Below, one piece after another: positions 44,249 to 53,043 of a stretch of DNA of 64,000 nucleotides. This DNA comes from UBA2970 sp965221075 (GTDB taxonomy: Bacteria; Verrucomicrobiota; Verrucomicrobiia; Limisphaerales; AAA164-E04). Under the pieces are notes generated by a model. That model saw only the letters and a program-made list of their open reading frames with translations. It was not told the origin of the DNA and did no database searches. Both the position numbers and the translations under genes were made by a program. Position 1 is the stretch's first letter. Each line of letters opens with the position of its first letter. The DNA lies in assembly GCA_965221075.1 (NCBI GenBank), contig OZ244865.1, forward strand, positions 2,542,001 to 2,606,000, given 5' to 3'.

Positions 44249-45681
44249 TGGAGGTCCCCTACGCCGACATCCTCCGCCTGCTGCTGCCCGAGACGATCCT
44301 GGTGGCGGCGGGGCTGGTGGCGCTGGGGCTGGATCTGTCCCTTCCCGCACGGATATCCCCCGGGCTTCGTCGGGGATGCCTTCCGGCCATGGCCCTGCTG
44401 GGATGCGCCGTGGCGGCCCTCCTGGTCCCGGGAACGCCGGACGCTCCCCAGGAGGCGGCCCGTTGGATCAACCCCGTAGGCGCGTCCGTCTGGGTGCGCC
44501 TGGGCCTCCTCGTTCTGGGAATGGCCGCCCTGGCCCTGTTCTGGCAGGCGGGCCTCCCCCGCCACGCCGGGGAGGCCTGCTTCCTGCTGCTGGCGGCTCT
44601 GGCGGGCCTGCTGCTGATGGCCTCCGCGCAGAACCTGCTCCTGGCCTTCCTGGCCCTGGAGCTCTCCGCCCTCTGCCTCTACGCCCTGGTCGCCCTGGAC
44701 CGCAGGGCCGCATGGTCGGCCGAGGGGGCCCTGAAGTACTTCCTGCCCGGAGGGGTGGCCGCCGCCTTCACCCTGTTCGGCCTGAGCCTCCTCTACGGAT
44801 CGGGAGGAAGCCTGGCCATCAGCGATCTCTCCTCCCTCGACGGCTCCCCCCTGGTCCTGGCCGGTGCGGTCTTCCTGGCGGTGGGATTCGGCTTCAAGGC
44901 GGCGCTGGTCCCGATGCACTCCTGGGCGCCCGACGTCTACCAGTCGGCCTTCGCCCCGGTGGCGGGCTTCGTCGCCTCGGCCTCCAAGCTGGCCGGCTTC
45001 CACCTGTTCGCCCGGATCTGGCTCGAGGGGCTCGATTCCCCGGGCGGGGGGACGGGCTGGAACGAGATCCTGGTCCTGCTCTCGGCGCTCTCGCTGCTGG
45101 CGGGCAACCTGGCGGCCCTGGCGCAGGCACGCCTGCGCCCCCTGCTGGCCTGGTCGGCCATCGCCCACTCCGGCTACATCGCCTTCGGCGTGCTGGCCGC
45201 CGATCCGCTGGGCCAAGCGGCCATGCTCTACCACCTCCTGACCTACGGCCCGGCCGTCCTGGGTCTCTTCGCCCTGGTCCACCTGGTGGAGACGGAGAGA
45301 GGCTCCGACCACTTCAGCAGCCTGCACCGCCTCCACCGGCGCCACCCGCTGGAGGCCCTCTGCCTGGCGATCTTCCTGCTCTCGCTGGCGGGCATACCCC
45401 CCATGGCCGGCTTCCTGGGGAAGGTGGGCCTGTTCGCGTCCCTGCTCCGCTCCCCCCAGGCGGTGCACACGGCTCTGGCGGTAGGCGGCATCCTCCTTTC
45501 GACCCTCTCGCTCTACTACTACCTGCGGGTCCTCGGGCACGCCTACGCGGAGGAAGGCGGGGAGGAGCCGTCCTCCCCCGCCCCTCTCCCGCTGCGCATC
45601 CTGATCCGCTCTCTGGCCGCCACGGTCCTGCTCTTCGGCTGCTTCCCCCAGATCCTATGGTACCGGCTCCATGCCGGGTGA
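44245..45681 (+). CDS. nuoN: NADH-quinone oxidoreductase subunit N
   Basis: A 478-residue antiporter-like membrane subunit of complex I. Family strings include LLLAFLALELSALCLYALVA, RRAAWSAEGALKYFLPGGVA, FGFKAALVPMHSWAPDVYQS, LLAWSAIAHSGYIAFGVLAA, and AIFLLSLAGIPPMAGFLGKV. Roughly 14 transmembrane helices are expected. It follows nuoM with a 4-bp overlap and precedes a small membrane protein. No other nuo genes adjoin. Confidence 0.95.
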   Translation: MMEVPYADILRLLLPETILVAAGLVALGLDLSLPARISPGLRRGCLPAMALLGCAVAALLVPGTPDAPQEAARWINPVGASVWVRLGLLVLGMAALALFWQAGLPRHAGEACFLLLAALAGLLLMASAQNLLLAFLALELSALCLYALVALDRRAAWSAEGALKYFLPGGVAAAFTLFGLSLLYGSGGSLAISDLSSLDGSPLVLAGAVFLAVGFGFKAALVPMHSWAPDVYQSAFAPVAGFVASASKLAGFHLFARIWLEGLDSPGGGTGWNEILVLLSALSLLAGNLAALAQARLRPLLAWSAIAHSGYIAFGVLAADPLGQAAMLYHLLTYGPAVLGLFALVHLVETERGSDHFSSLHRLHRRHPLEALCLAIFLLSLAGIPPMAGFLGKVGLFASLLRSPQAVHTALAVGGILLSTLSLYYYLRVLGHAYAEEGGEEPSSPAPLPLRILIRSLAATVLLFGCFPQILWYRLHAG

Positions 45682-45699
45682 TCCGCACCGCACAAGCCC

Positions 45700-45822
45700 A
45701 TGCATCCCATCCTGGCCCATCACTCAGGCCCGCACATCGCCGAGGCCCTTCTGATCCTCCTCTTCTGCGTCCTGCTCGCCCTCGGGATCCGGGGGCGCAG
45801 ACGCCGGCCGGGCCCGCGCTGA
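45700..45822 (+). CDS. Small single-pass membrane protein downstream of nuoN
   Basis: A 40-codon open frame 18 bp after nuoN. It reads MHPILAHHSGPHIAEALLIL into LFCVLLALGIRGRRRR and stops: a His-rich outside segment, one 18-residue hydrophobic helix and a strongly basic cytosolic tail. Its topology and location suggest a real small protein co-transcribed with nuoMN, possibly a complex I accessory, but short frames arise by chance in GC-rich DNA. Confidence 0.5.
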   Translation: MHPILAHHSGPHIAEALLILLFCVLLALGIRGRRRRPGPR

Positions 45823-46509
45823 CACCCTGCCCGCCACCGGTCCCCGTCCCTCCGGACCATGCCATCGGAGCGGACTGGATCGCCTCCTCCCATCGGACCG
45901 GGCAGGCGCTGCCCGGTCCGATGGGAGAGCCTGCCGCCAGACTCCAGAAGGCCTGGGCCCGCCCTCCTGCGCTCTGCCCTGTCGCGCTTCGAGATCCGTC
46001 GGCAATCGGGGAGCACGGCGCCGCAACCGAAGAATGCGGCTGCGGCGTTCGCAGTCCGGAACCGTGCCGGCAACGGACGTGAATCTGCCATGCCTCGAAT
46101 CCCGGCACGCAACCCGCAGGCTCCCGGCTTCGCCTGCAGGCGTTTCTCCGCTTCGCCGGACTGGACCGGGGTCCGGCGCATCCAATCGCGTCGGCTGATC
46201 CGCCCTCCGCCTTCTTCCCGCTTGCAGAGAGCCGCCGGTTCTCCGGGCCCGGACTCGGGAATCGAGGATTCCCCTGCCCGGCGACGGACCGCCCGTGCAG
46301 GCGATCCGCCGGAGACAGCCGGGCATGGCTCGCGCCGCAGGCTGCGGAGACGGGCGGTTCCGTCCCCGCCCGTAACGATCCGGGAAGGCAGTCCGAAACG
46401 GCGATGAAGCCGGGCAGCCGCCCTCCCGCCGGCATGCCCGGCATCCGGACCGCCCTGGAATGGCCTTGCCGCCGGCGGCGCCTCGCCGGTAGCTTGGTGC
46501 AGCTGCGCG
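45823..46509. other. Intergenic region with 18-bp hairpin
   Basis: Nearly 700 bp with no supportable gene. The only structured element is the hairpin at 45887-45927; open frames are compositional shadows. Confidence 0.55.
45887..45927. repeat. 18-bp perfect inverted repeat
   Basis: CTCCCATCGGACCGGGCA, loop GGCGC, then its exact complement. It lies 65 bp after the small membrane protein. No T-run; it may be a factor-dependent transcription end or an intergenic palindromic element. Confidence 0.8.
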
Positions 46510-47265
46510 ATGGCTGCGATCGGACGCTTCCAGAAGGGGGACAAGACCTTCTACGCCAAGGTGGTCGAAGGCGGGATCTACCCGCTCAAGGGGGACGTCT
46601 TCGGCTCCCCCTCCTACCAGAGGGAGCCCCTGGCGCCCAGGGGGATACGCACCCTGGTGCCCTTCGTCCCCTCCAAGCTGATCGCGGTGGGGCTCAACTA
46701 CGAGGACCACGCCCTGGAGTCGGGCGCCGCCCTCCCCCGGGAGCCGCTCTTCTGGCTGAAGGCCCCCACCTCGCTGCTCAGCGACGGAGGCCGCATCGAG
46801 GTGCCCTACCCCGGCCACCGGACCGACTACGAGGCCGAGCTGGCCGTGATCATCGGGCGCAAGTGCCGCAACGTGGCCCGGGAGGCCGCCTCGCGCTACA
46901 TTCTGGGCTACACCGCCGCCCAGGACATCAGCGACCGGACGATCCAGAAGTCCGAGAGCCAGTGGGCCCGGGCCAAGTCCTTCGACACCTTCACCCCGCT
47001 GGGGCCCCATGTGGAGACCAAGATCGATCCCCGGGAGCTGACCATCCAGCTCTTCCAGAACGGCCAGCTGCGCCAGAACTCCCAGACCGGCCGCATGATC
47101 TTCGACTGCTTCGAGCTGGTCAGCTTCATCTCCACCCACCTCACCCTCCTGCCCGGCGACGTGATCCTCACCGGAACCCCCAGCGGGGTGGGCCCCATCT
47201 CCTCCGGCGACCAGCTCGAGGTCCGCATCCAGGGGATGGCCCCGCTGCGCAACACGGTCAAGTAG
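46510..47265 (+). CDS. Fumarylacetoacetate hydrolase family protein
   Basis: A 251-residue FAH-superfamily enzyme. The catalytic domain shows KLIAVGLNYEDHALESG, PLFWLKAPTSLLSDGG, DYEAELAVIIGRKCRNV with metal-binding acids, GYTAAQDISDRTIQKSESQW, RAKSFDTFTPLGPHV and DVILTGTPSGVGPI. Family members hydrolyse C-C bonds of acylpyruvates, diketo-deoxy sugar acids or decarboxylate oxaloacetate; the substrate here cannot be fixed. It precedes proS by 14 bp, so the two are probably co-transcribed without an obvious functional link. Confidence 0.9.
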   Translation: MAAIGRFQKGDKTFYAKVVEGGIYPLKGDVFGSPSYQREPLAPRGIRTLVPFVPSKLIAVGLNYEDHALESGAALPREPLFWLKAPTSLLSDGGRIEVPYPGHRTDYEAELAVIIGRKCRNVAREAASRYILGYTAAQDISDRTIQKSESQWARAKSFDTFTPLGPHVETKIDPRELTIQLFQNGQLRQNSQTGRMIFDCFELVSFISTHLTLLPGDVILTGTPSGVGPISSGDQLEVRIQGMAPLRNTVK

Positions 47266-47279
47266 CCCACCCTCCGGCG

Positions 47280-49004
47280 ATGCGCTGGACCCGGACCCTC
47301 ATCCCCACCCTCAAGGAGACCCCCGCCGAGGCCGAGATCCTCTCCCACCGCCTGCTGCTGCGGGCGGGACTGGTCCGCAGGCTGGCCGGAGGGCTCTACA
47401 CCTTCCTTCCCCTGGGGATGCGGATCCTGCGCCGGATCGAGGACATCGTGCGCCAGGAAATGGACCGGGCCGGGGCCCAGGAGGTGCTCATGCCGGCCTT
47501 GCAGCCGCCCGAGATCTGGAAGCGCAGCGGCCGCTACGAGAGCGCCGCCCATGTGCTCTTCAAGGCCAGCGACCACCAGAAGCGGGAGTGGATCCTGGGC
47601 CCCACGCACGAGGAGGTGGTCACCACCCTGGCGGCCTCGGAGATCCATTCCTGGCGCAGCCTTCCCCTCAACCTCTACCAGATCCAGACCAAGTTCCGCG
47701 ACGAGATCCGGCCCCGCTTCGGCCTGATGCGGGCCCGGGAGTTCGTCATGAAGGACGCCTACAGCTTCGACGTTTCGGCCGAGGCCGCCCGGGCCAGCTA
47801 CCAGGCCATGTACCAGGCCTACGCCCGCATCTTCCGGCGAGTCGGCCTCGACGCGGTGGCGGTCCAGGCCGACTCGGGGGTGATGGGCGGCCAGGAGTCC
47901 CACGAGTACATGGCCCCCTCGGAGACCGGGGAGAACGTGATTCTCTACTCCAGCGGCTACGCCGCCAACCGGGACAAGGCCGTCAGCGCCCTGCCCTCCC
48001 GGTTCGAGGGCGGCAGCCCCGGCTCCCCTCCCCCCGCCGAGCCCTTCGAGACCCCCGGCTGCCGCACCATCGAGGACCTGTCCTCGCCTCCCTGGAACGT
48101 CCCCGCCACCGGCCAGATCAAGACCCTGGTCTACATGGCGGACGGGAAGCCCCGCCTGATCCTGCTCAGCGGAGCCGACTCCCTCAACGAGGCCAAGCTG
48201 GCCCGCCAGCTTGGCAGCGCCGACTTCGCCCCCGCGAAGCCGGAGCAGATCCAAAGCCTGCTGGGGGCCTCGCCCGGCAGCCTGGGAGCGGTGGGGGTCG
48301 AGGGGACGGAGATCCTGGCAGACCGCATGCTCAAGGGGGGCTTCGGCCTGGTCACCGGGGCCAACCGCGACGGCTACCACCTGCGCTCGGTGTGGATCGA
48401 GCGCGACATCGAGGTAAACCAGTGGGCCGACCTGCGCGAGGTGCGCGCCGGGGAGCCCTGCCCCGAGACCGGGGAGCCGCTAAAGCAGCGCAACGCGGTC
48501 GAGCTGGGCCACGTCTTCCTCCTGGGGACCAAGTACAGCGAGAGCCTTGGCGCCCACTTCCTCGATCCGCAGGGAAAGCGCAAGCCGATGGTGATGGGCT
48601 GCTACGGAATCGGCATCACCCGCACCCTCCAGGCCGTGATCGAGCAGAACCACGACGAACAGGGCATCCTGTGGCCGGTCCCGGTGGCCCCCTACATCGT
48701 CTGCCTTACGGTGCTGGACCCCGATCCCGGCTCTGCGGCCATGCGCCAGGCCCTCTCTCTGCACGACGCCCTCCTGGAGGACGGGATCGAGGCGATCCTG
48801 GACGACCGGGACGAGAGCCCCGGAGTCAAGTTCAAGGACTCGGAGCTGGTGGGCTTCCCCCTGCGCATCACCTTCGGGCCCCGATCCCTGGCCCGCCAGG
48901 CTGCGGAATGGAAGCCCCGCGGGGGCGCCATGGAGGAAGTCCCGCTGGCCCATGTCCGGGAGAGGATCGTCGAATGGGCCGGCTCCCGGAGACGGGGCGG
49001 CTAG
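47280..49004 (+). CDS. proS: Prolyl-tRNA synthetase (bacterial type)
   Basis: A 574-residue class II synthetase charging tRNA-Pro. Motif 1 is around GMRILRRIEDIVRQEMDRAG AQEVLMP, motif 2 is FRDEIRPRFGLMRAREFVMKDAYSF in two parts, and motif 3 is GCYGIGITRTLQAVIEQNHD. The editing (INS) domain lies between motifs 2 and 3 (CRTIEDL, GQIKTLVYMADGKPRLILLS, KGGFGLVTGANRDGYHLRSV). The C-terminal anticodon-binding domain contains LLEDGIEAILDDRDESPGVK and DSELVGFPLRITFG. Length matches bacterial ProS. ATG at 47280 follows the FAH gene closely. Confidence 0.96.
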   Translation: MRWTRTLIPTLKETPAEAEILSHRLLLRAGLVRRLAGGLYTFLPLGMRILRRIEDIVRQEMDRAGAQEVLMPALQPPEIWKRSGRYESAAHVLFKASDHQKREWILGPTHEEVVTTLAASEIHSWRSLPLNLYQIQTKFRDEIRPRFGLMRAREFVMKDAYSFDVSAEAARASYQAMYQAYARIFRRVGLDAVAVQADSGVMGGQESHEYMAPSETGENVILYSSGYAANRDKAVSALPSRFEGGSPGSPPPAEPFETPGCRTIEDLSSPPWNVPATGQIKTLVYMADGKPRLILLSGADSLNEAKLARQLGSADFAPAKPEQIQSLLGASPGSLGAVGVEGTEILADRMLKGGFGLVTGANRDGYHLRSVWIERDIEVNQWADLREVRAGEPCPETGEPLKQRNAVELGHVFLLGTKYSESLGAHFLDPQGKRKPMVMGCYGIGITRTLQAVIEQNHDEQGILWPVPVAPYIVCLTVLDPDPGSAAMRQALSLHDALLEDGIEAILDDRDESPGVKFKDSELVGFPLRITFGPRSLARQAAEWKPRGGAMEEVPLAHVRERIVEWAGSRRRGG

Positions 49005-49378
49005 GCCGCCCTCTCCGTCCGTTGCCCGGATCGGCTCCGGTGCGGGAAGCCGCCGCAGCGCGCCACGAAGACAGGAGTCCTACCCCTGGCGGGAGACGCC
49101 CCGACCGCTAGCGGCTTCTTCCCGCCGCCAGAGCAGCTCTCTCGACGCGGCACGCCTGAAGCCCTGACGGCAGGAAGCAGGCCATGCCAGTCCATCCTGC
49201 CCGGCAGGTTCAGCTCTGCCGCCGTCCTTCTCAGTCCATGTCGAAGGACCATTCCTGGATTCGAATGGAAGAAGCCAGCCTGGGCTGGTTTGCCAGCAGT
49301 TATGGCAAACCATATTTCTGATCAGCTGCCAACATCTCTAACAACTCGGACTTTTGTCACAGGCACTAAATATAGATT
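49005..49378. other. Intergenic region at GC/AT transition
   Basis: GC-rich spacer after proS that becomes AT-rich near 49290. No gene, terminator or repeat recognised. Confidence 0.5.
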
Positions 49379-50428
49379 CTACCTGTATATTAATGGATCT
49401 CCATCCTTTAATTGGGATCTATGTTCGGCAATCACAGGAAAACCACGTCCCATGTTGGCGAAATTATCAATCGGTATCTCATTAAATATCCGGAAACTCA
49501 TCTCCTCCGCCTCCTCCCTGCTAGGCCTCTGTTCTCCGTGCAAAAACGAGTATTTGGAACCATAGAGAGCAGCCATCATGTATTGCTTTGTCGATTCAGC
49601 TCTTTCTCCCCATGTAACACCTTCGTTGTTCCATATTTCATTTGGATCGCGTAATAAGGCTTGGCTATGCACCAGCAAATCGTCAAACGCCTCTATCACC
49701 AGAATAGTGTTGTCAGCGTATCCATACTCGTTGATTATGTCATATACCATTTCAAACTCCTCTGTAAATCTTAGCTTGCCGTCGTAGAAAGTCTTTAATT
49801 TGGAATGATTGGCAACCATGCCCCTTGCCTTCACAGCCGGAAACATTGCGGCCTCGTATTCCGATCTATACTGCTGCATTGCTTCATTGTATGCATCGGC
49901 CATATCCCCAAATTCAAACAACGTCTTGACTCCGTCGTTTCTAGCGGCATCCATATAATCCACAAAATTTGGCTGCTGTAGCTGTATATCTGGCAGTTCA
50001 AACGCTTCTAGAGAAAAGAAAATTGTCGGATGGTGCTTCTTCTCGTACGGGAAATTCTCGATCCATTCCTTTCTACTTTCCAACCATTGCTCTTTTTCGA
50101 TCTTCTCATTTCGAATTTCATCAACATATTCTTTGTTATCGCGCAGCCATTTTTCATCGTCTTCAATTCTTCTTTGGGCCTCTTTATTTTTATCTGCAAT
50201 GGTTTTTTTGCGAGACTCTTGCATTGCTTTTAATGCTGCACCTAAAGGATTGGCTGCGCTGTCGGATTCGTCCCTGTTAGTATTTATAGAAATTGCGCCA
50301 GAAATAATTTTTTTGTCGCTCGATTCCCGTATGCCGTCCGATGCGCTATCATCGTTAACTGGTCTGAAAAAAATAAGAGCAATCCAGATCAAGGCTCCCC
50401 CAAAACATGCCAGCACTATATACTTCAT
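49379..50428 (-). CDS. AT-rich membrane-anchored protein of unknown function
   Basis: A 349-residue protein with an N-terminal transmembrane anchor (YIVLACFGGALIWIALIFF). A coiled-coil-like charged stretch follows at about residues 65-120 (KAMQESRKKTIADKNKEAQR RIEDDEKWLRD). The C-terminal 200 residues form a soluble domain rich in acidic and aromatic residues (YEAAMFPAVKARGMVANHSK, ADNTILVIEAFDDLLVHSQA, FNEIPIDNFANMGRGFPVIA). I do not recognise it. Its GC content is far below the neighbours and its start lies 48 bp from an ISL3-like terminal repeat, so it looks acquired. Confidence 0.65.
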   Translation of the reverse strand: MKYIVLACFGGALIWIALIFFRPVNDDSASDGIRESSDKKIISGAISINTNRDESDSAANPLGAALKAMQESRKKTIADKNKEAQRRIEDDEKWLRDNKEYVDEIRNEKIEKEQWLESRKEWIENFPYEKKHHPTIFFSLEAFELPDIQLQQPNFVDYMDAARNDGVKTLFEFGDMADAYNEAMQQYRSEYEAAMFPAVKARGMVANHSKLKTFYDGKLRFTEEFEMVYDIINEYGYADNTILVIEAFDDLLVHSQALLRDPNEIWNNEGVTWGERAESTKQYMMAALYGSKYSFLHGEQRPSREEAEEMSFRIFNEIPIDNFANMGRGFPVIAEHRSQLKDGDPLIYR

Positions 50429-50521
50429 AACAAAAAAACTTTGAGCATCCTGTCATATTAAACGAACAACATTATGCCTCTACTGAAAAAAGCGTGGGTT
50501 ACCGTCTCTTCCAAGAAACTC

Positions 50522-50535
50522 GGGGGGGGGGGGGG
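50522..50535. repeat. Poly-G tract
   Basis: A run of about 14 consecutive G residues lies just inside the left end of the ISL3-like element. Such runs are slippage-prone and also a common place for assembly error. Confidence 0.8.
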
Positions 50536-50618
50536 ATATGCTCGAAACATTGAGTTCAAGCAACAATGTCTTAATAACCAAACTGAAAACTGCTTGATTA
50601 CTACCTGAGTAGCTACCT

Positions 50619-50962
50619 CTAGTCACGGTTCCTGCTCATGTTTCTTGCAGACCGTATCCGCACGCGCCTTCCAGTGACTACGATGACTGCGACTTCGTCC
50701 ATGGCTTGTTCATGGAGCTCGATCAGTGTCTGGATGGCCTCCGCTCTCTCTTCAGGTGTCATACCGACGAGACGCACGATTCAGGGATGCGGAAGTCCCC
50801 GTAGGAAGACGAGTTCCCCAAATCCTTGCCCTCTGTGACGAGCAGCGAATCGTCGATGGCTTGCGGACACTGATCACGCACGGAGAGCACATCGTGCCCG
50901 AGCTCCAGAAGAGCTCTGCGTAACGGCACAGACTCGGCGCATTCGTCGATCAGAAACTTCAC
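50619..50962 (-). pseudogene. DUF5615 PIN-like toxin pseudogene
   Basis: The frame starts MKFLIDECAESVPLRRALLE LGHDVLSVRDQCPQAIDD, a good DUF5615 N-terminus, then jumps to LLVTEGKDLG, lacking about ten codons usually present. A one-base loss after LLVTEGKD shifts the frame: the expected continuation ELVFLRGLPHP is readable one frame over, followed by an in-frame TGA and then IVRLVGMTPEERAEAIQTLI and ELHEQAMDEVAVIVVTGRR to a stop at 50619. Three independent lesions show it is dead. Its ATG overlaps the DUF433 stop by 4 bp. Confidence 0.85.
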
Positions 50963-51216
50963 GAAGTCTCTCGAACGTCGATGCGGTCATGGACTTGCTC
51001 GCCGACCAACAGGCGATGGGCGAAGAGCAGGCATGCCTGGACATCCCCCGGTTCGAGGAACGGGTAGTGCTCAAGCAGGTCCTCGACTGTCTCTCCAGCC
51101 GCGAGATTGCCCAAAACATGCTCCACGGCTATCCGCATGCCTCGGATGATCGGCTTTCCGCCGAAGATGTCGGCTCGGAACGTGATGCGGTCGAGCAGCT
51201 CATCCTCTTGAGTCAT
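50959..51216 (-). CDS. DUF433 antitoxin-like protein
   Basis: An 85-residue protein of the DUF433 family, the usual partner of DUF5615 PIN-like toxins. Conserved core: ITFRADIFGGKPIIRGMRIA, VEHVLGNLAAGETVEDLLEH YPFLEPGDVQACLLFA, which is a small helix-turn-helix-like domain. A strong ribosome site GGAGGAG lies seven bases before the ATG at 51216; a longer frame upstream is not supported. It remains intact although its toxin is broken. Confidence 0.9.
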   Translation of the reverse strand: MTQEDELLDRITFRADIFGGKPIIRGMRIAVEHVLGNLAAGETVEDLLEHYPFLEPGDVQACLLFAHRLLVGEQVHDRIDVRETS

Positions 51217-51268
51217 GGGATTCTCCTCCGCTTTCTCCGTCGTCAGTTCGAGTTTCCGTGAGGTCACC

Positions 51269-51521
51269 GGAACCTGTCAATGACATTGAGACACTTGATC
51301 CGTCAATCGATTGAGCATTTCTACGCATCGACAGGGTTGTCACAGTGCTGGCTGACGACGCAGCTCCTAGCCAGGTGCGGAGGGCCGGGACAACTTAGGG
51401 AAGGGAAATAGGAATTGAACACATGGCGCAGGCTGTCTGTGGCTATGGAGCCGAGTTGCCATGGCTAGTGCCAGCCACGGCTGTCTGGACAGCACAAACC
51501 CACAAGTTATTCAGTAGAGGC
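51269..51521. repeat. Dispersed repeat copy 2, right end of ISL3-like element
   Basis: Homologous to 8897-9186 and, in its first 75 bp, to 58091-58168. It starts GGAACCTGTCAATGACATTG and ends in the right terminal repeat. Confidence 0.8.
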
Positions 51522-51604
51522 TGCCAAATCTGCCTCGCTCATCGCTCGCAGAATACAGGGTGGGCAGGTGTCTCGCCATCATTGGCCGAGACGGTTCCGG
51601 CATT

Positions 51605-52819
51605 CTATTCGAGGAGGTGGCAGAACATCCCGTCGCGCAGCTTGGGCTCGAACCAGGTGCTCTTGGGGGGCATCATCTGGCCTTCGTCGGCGACCTCCAT
51701 GAAGCTCTCCATGGGTGTGGGGTGGAGCGAGAAGGCGACGCCGCCCCCGCCGCCATCGACCCGCTCCTCCAGCTCCTCGGTGCCTCGGCTCCCTCCCACG
51801 AACGAGATGCGCGAGCTGGTGCGGGGATCGTCGATGCCCAGCAGCGGCCCCAGGATCCGGTCCTGAAGCCAGGCCACATCCAGCCGCTCCCGGGCCGGGG
51901 CCTTCTCGTCCACCTCGAAGGCGAGATGGTGCCAGCGTCCCTCCAGGTACATGCCCATCCGGCGCTCCGCTCCGGGAACCACCGGACCGGCAGCCTCGGA
52001 AACCTCGGCCACCTCCCCTATCCGCTCCAGCAGGACCGCAGCGCCCATGCCCGCCAGGTCGTGCACATGGCGGTTGTAGGGTAGGATCCGCAGATGATGG
52101 TCGGGATAGAGAGCGGCCACGAAGCCGCCGCTGCCTCCCGCACCCCCGCGATCGCGGGCCACCCGGGCGGCAGCGGCAATGCGGTGGTGGCCATCGGCGA
52201 TGTAGAGGCGGGGGATGGCCCGGAACTGCGCGGCGATCCATTCCTGGTCCTCGGCCGAGCCGATCACCCAGGCGCTGTGGCGGACCGAATCCCCGTCGTG
52301 GAAGTCCACGCACGGGGGGCCCGAGGCGAAAGCCTCCAGCCGCCTCTGGAGGGCTGGCACCGCGCGGTAGGCCAGGAACACCAGTCCGGTCTGGGCCCCC
52401 AGCGCCTCCATGTGGGCAACCCGGTCCTGCTCCTTGTCGGGACGTGTCGACTCGTGCTTGCGGATCAGGCCCGACTGGTACTCCTCGCAGCTGGCCAGCG
52501 CCACCAGGCCCAGCTGGCAATGCCTTCCTGCGACCTGCCGGTAGAGATGGAAGGCGGGCTCGGAATCCCGCCTCAGCCACCCCTCCGAGAGGAACCTCTC
52601 CAGGCGCTCCCGCCCCAGGGCATGCGCCTGACGGGCTCCGGACGGGGCCTGCCCCTGGATCCCGATCTCGGGCTTGCTGATCTGGAAGAAGCTGTGGGGG
52701 CGATCCGCAGCCGCCTGCTGCGCCTCCTGGGTGGAAAGCACGTCGTAGGGAAGCTCGCAAAGAGCTTCCTCAAGTCCGGGCCGGGGGCGCACCGCCCGGA
52801 ATGTCGCGACCGTAGCCAT
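51605..52819 (-). CDS. DUF1015 family protein
   Basis: A 404-residue cytosolic protein. The DUF1015 signature is clear: VATFRAVRPRPGLEEALCEL PYDVLSTQEA, HSFFQISKPEIG, RHESTRPDKEQDR-like KHESTRPDKEQDRVAHMEAL, YIADGHHRIAAAARVAR and the C-terminal AFSLHPTPMESFMEVADEGQ MMPPKSTWFEPK. Family members have a ParB/sulfiredoxin-like core with HHR and are often next to serine biosynthesis genes, which is not the case here. Biochemistry unsettled. The start is placed at ATG 52819 where family similarity begins. Confidence 0.9.
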   Translation of the reverse strand: MATVATFRAVRPRPGLEEALCELPYDVLSTQEAQQAAADRPHSFFQISKPEIGIQGQAPSGARQAHALGRERLERFLSEGWLRRDSEPAFHLYRQVAGRHCQLGLVALASCEEYQSGLIRKHESTRPDKEQDRVAHMEALGAQTGLVFLAYRAVPALQRRLEAFASGPPCVDFHDGDSVRHSAWVIGSAEDQEWIAAQFRAIPRLYIADGHHRIAAAARVARDRGGAGGSGGFVAALYPDHHLRILPYNRHVHDLAGMGAAVLLERIGEVAEVSEAAGPVVPGAERRMGMYLEGRWHHLAFEVDEKAPARERLDVAWLQDRILGPLLGIDDPRTSSRISFVGGSRGTEELEERVDGGGGGVAFSLHPTPMESFMEVADEGQMMPPKSTWFEPKLRDGMFCHLLE

Positions 52820-53043
52820 GGTGGCTCCCGCTCGGGGAGGCAAGGGGAACAAACAGGCGGTCCGGCGGCTTGTCAACCGTGGATCGGATTGAAGGTCAGT
52901 CGGATGAAATTGCTTGAAACGGAAGTGGATCCGGGGGACATTCACGGGACGGACGGCATGCGCTCCCGATAGATGGAACATCTCTGCTCCTGCGCAGCGG
53001 AACTCTTCCGCCCCTGCGCACCAACGTCGTACCCGGGGGTTTC

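Larger units (their letters stand above)
50476..51521. mobile_element. ISL3-like element with inverted ends but no transposase
   Basis: Imperfect terminal inverted repeats bound about 1.05 kb: left GCCTCTACTGAAAAAAGCGT (from 50476) and right, on the other strand, GCCTCTACTGAATAACTTGT (to 51521). Both resemble the ISL3 end at 62449. The interior holds a poly-G tract, a broken DUF5615 gene, a DUF433 gene and repeat copy 2, but no transposase. The 8-bp flanks do not match, so no target duplication is visible. Confidence 0.65.

Noticed and set aside
45314..47139. Long minus-strand frames across nuoN, the spacer and the FAH gene
   Set aside because: They run antisense to well-supported genes and contain no recognisable domain.
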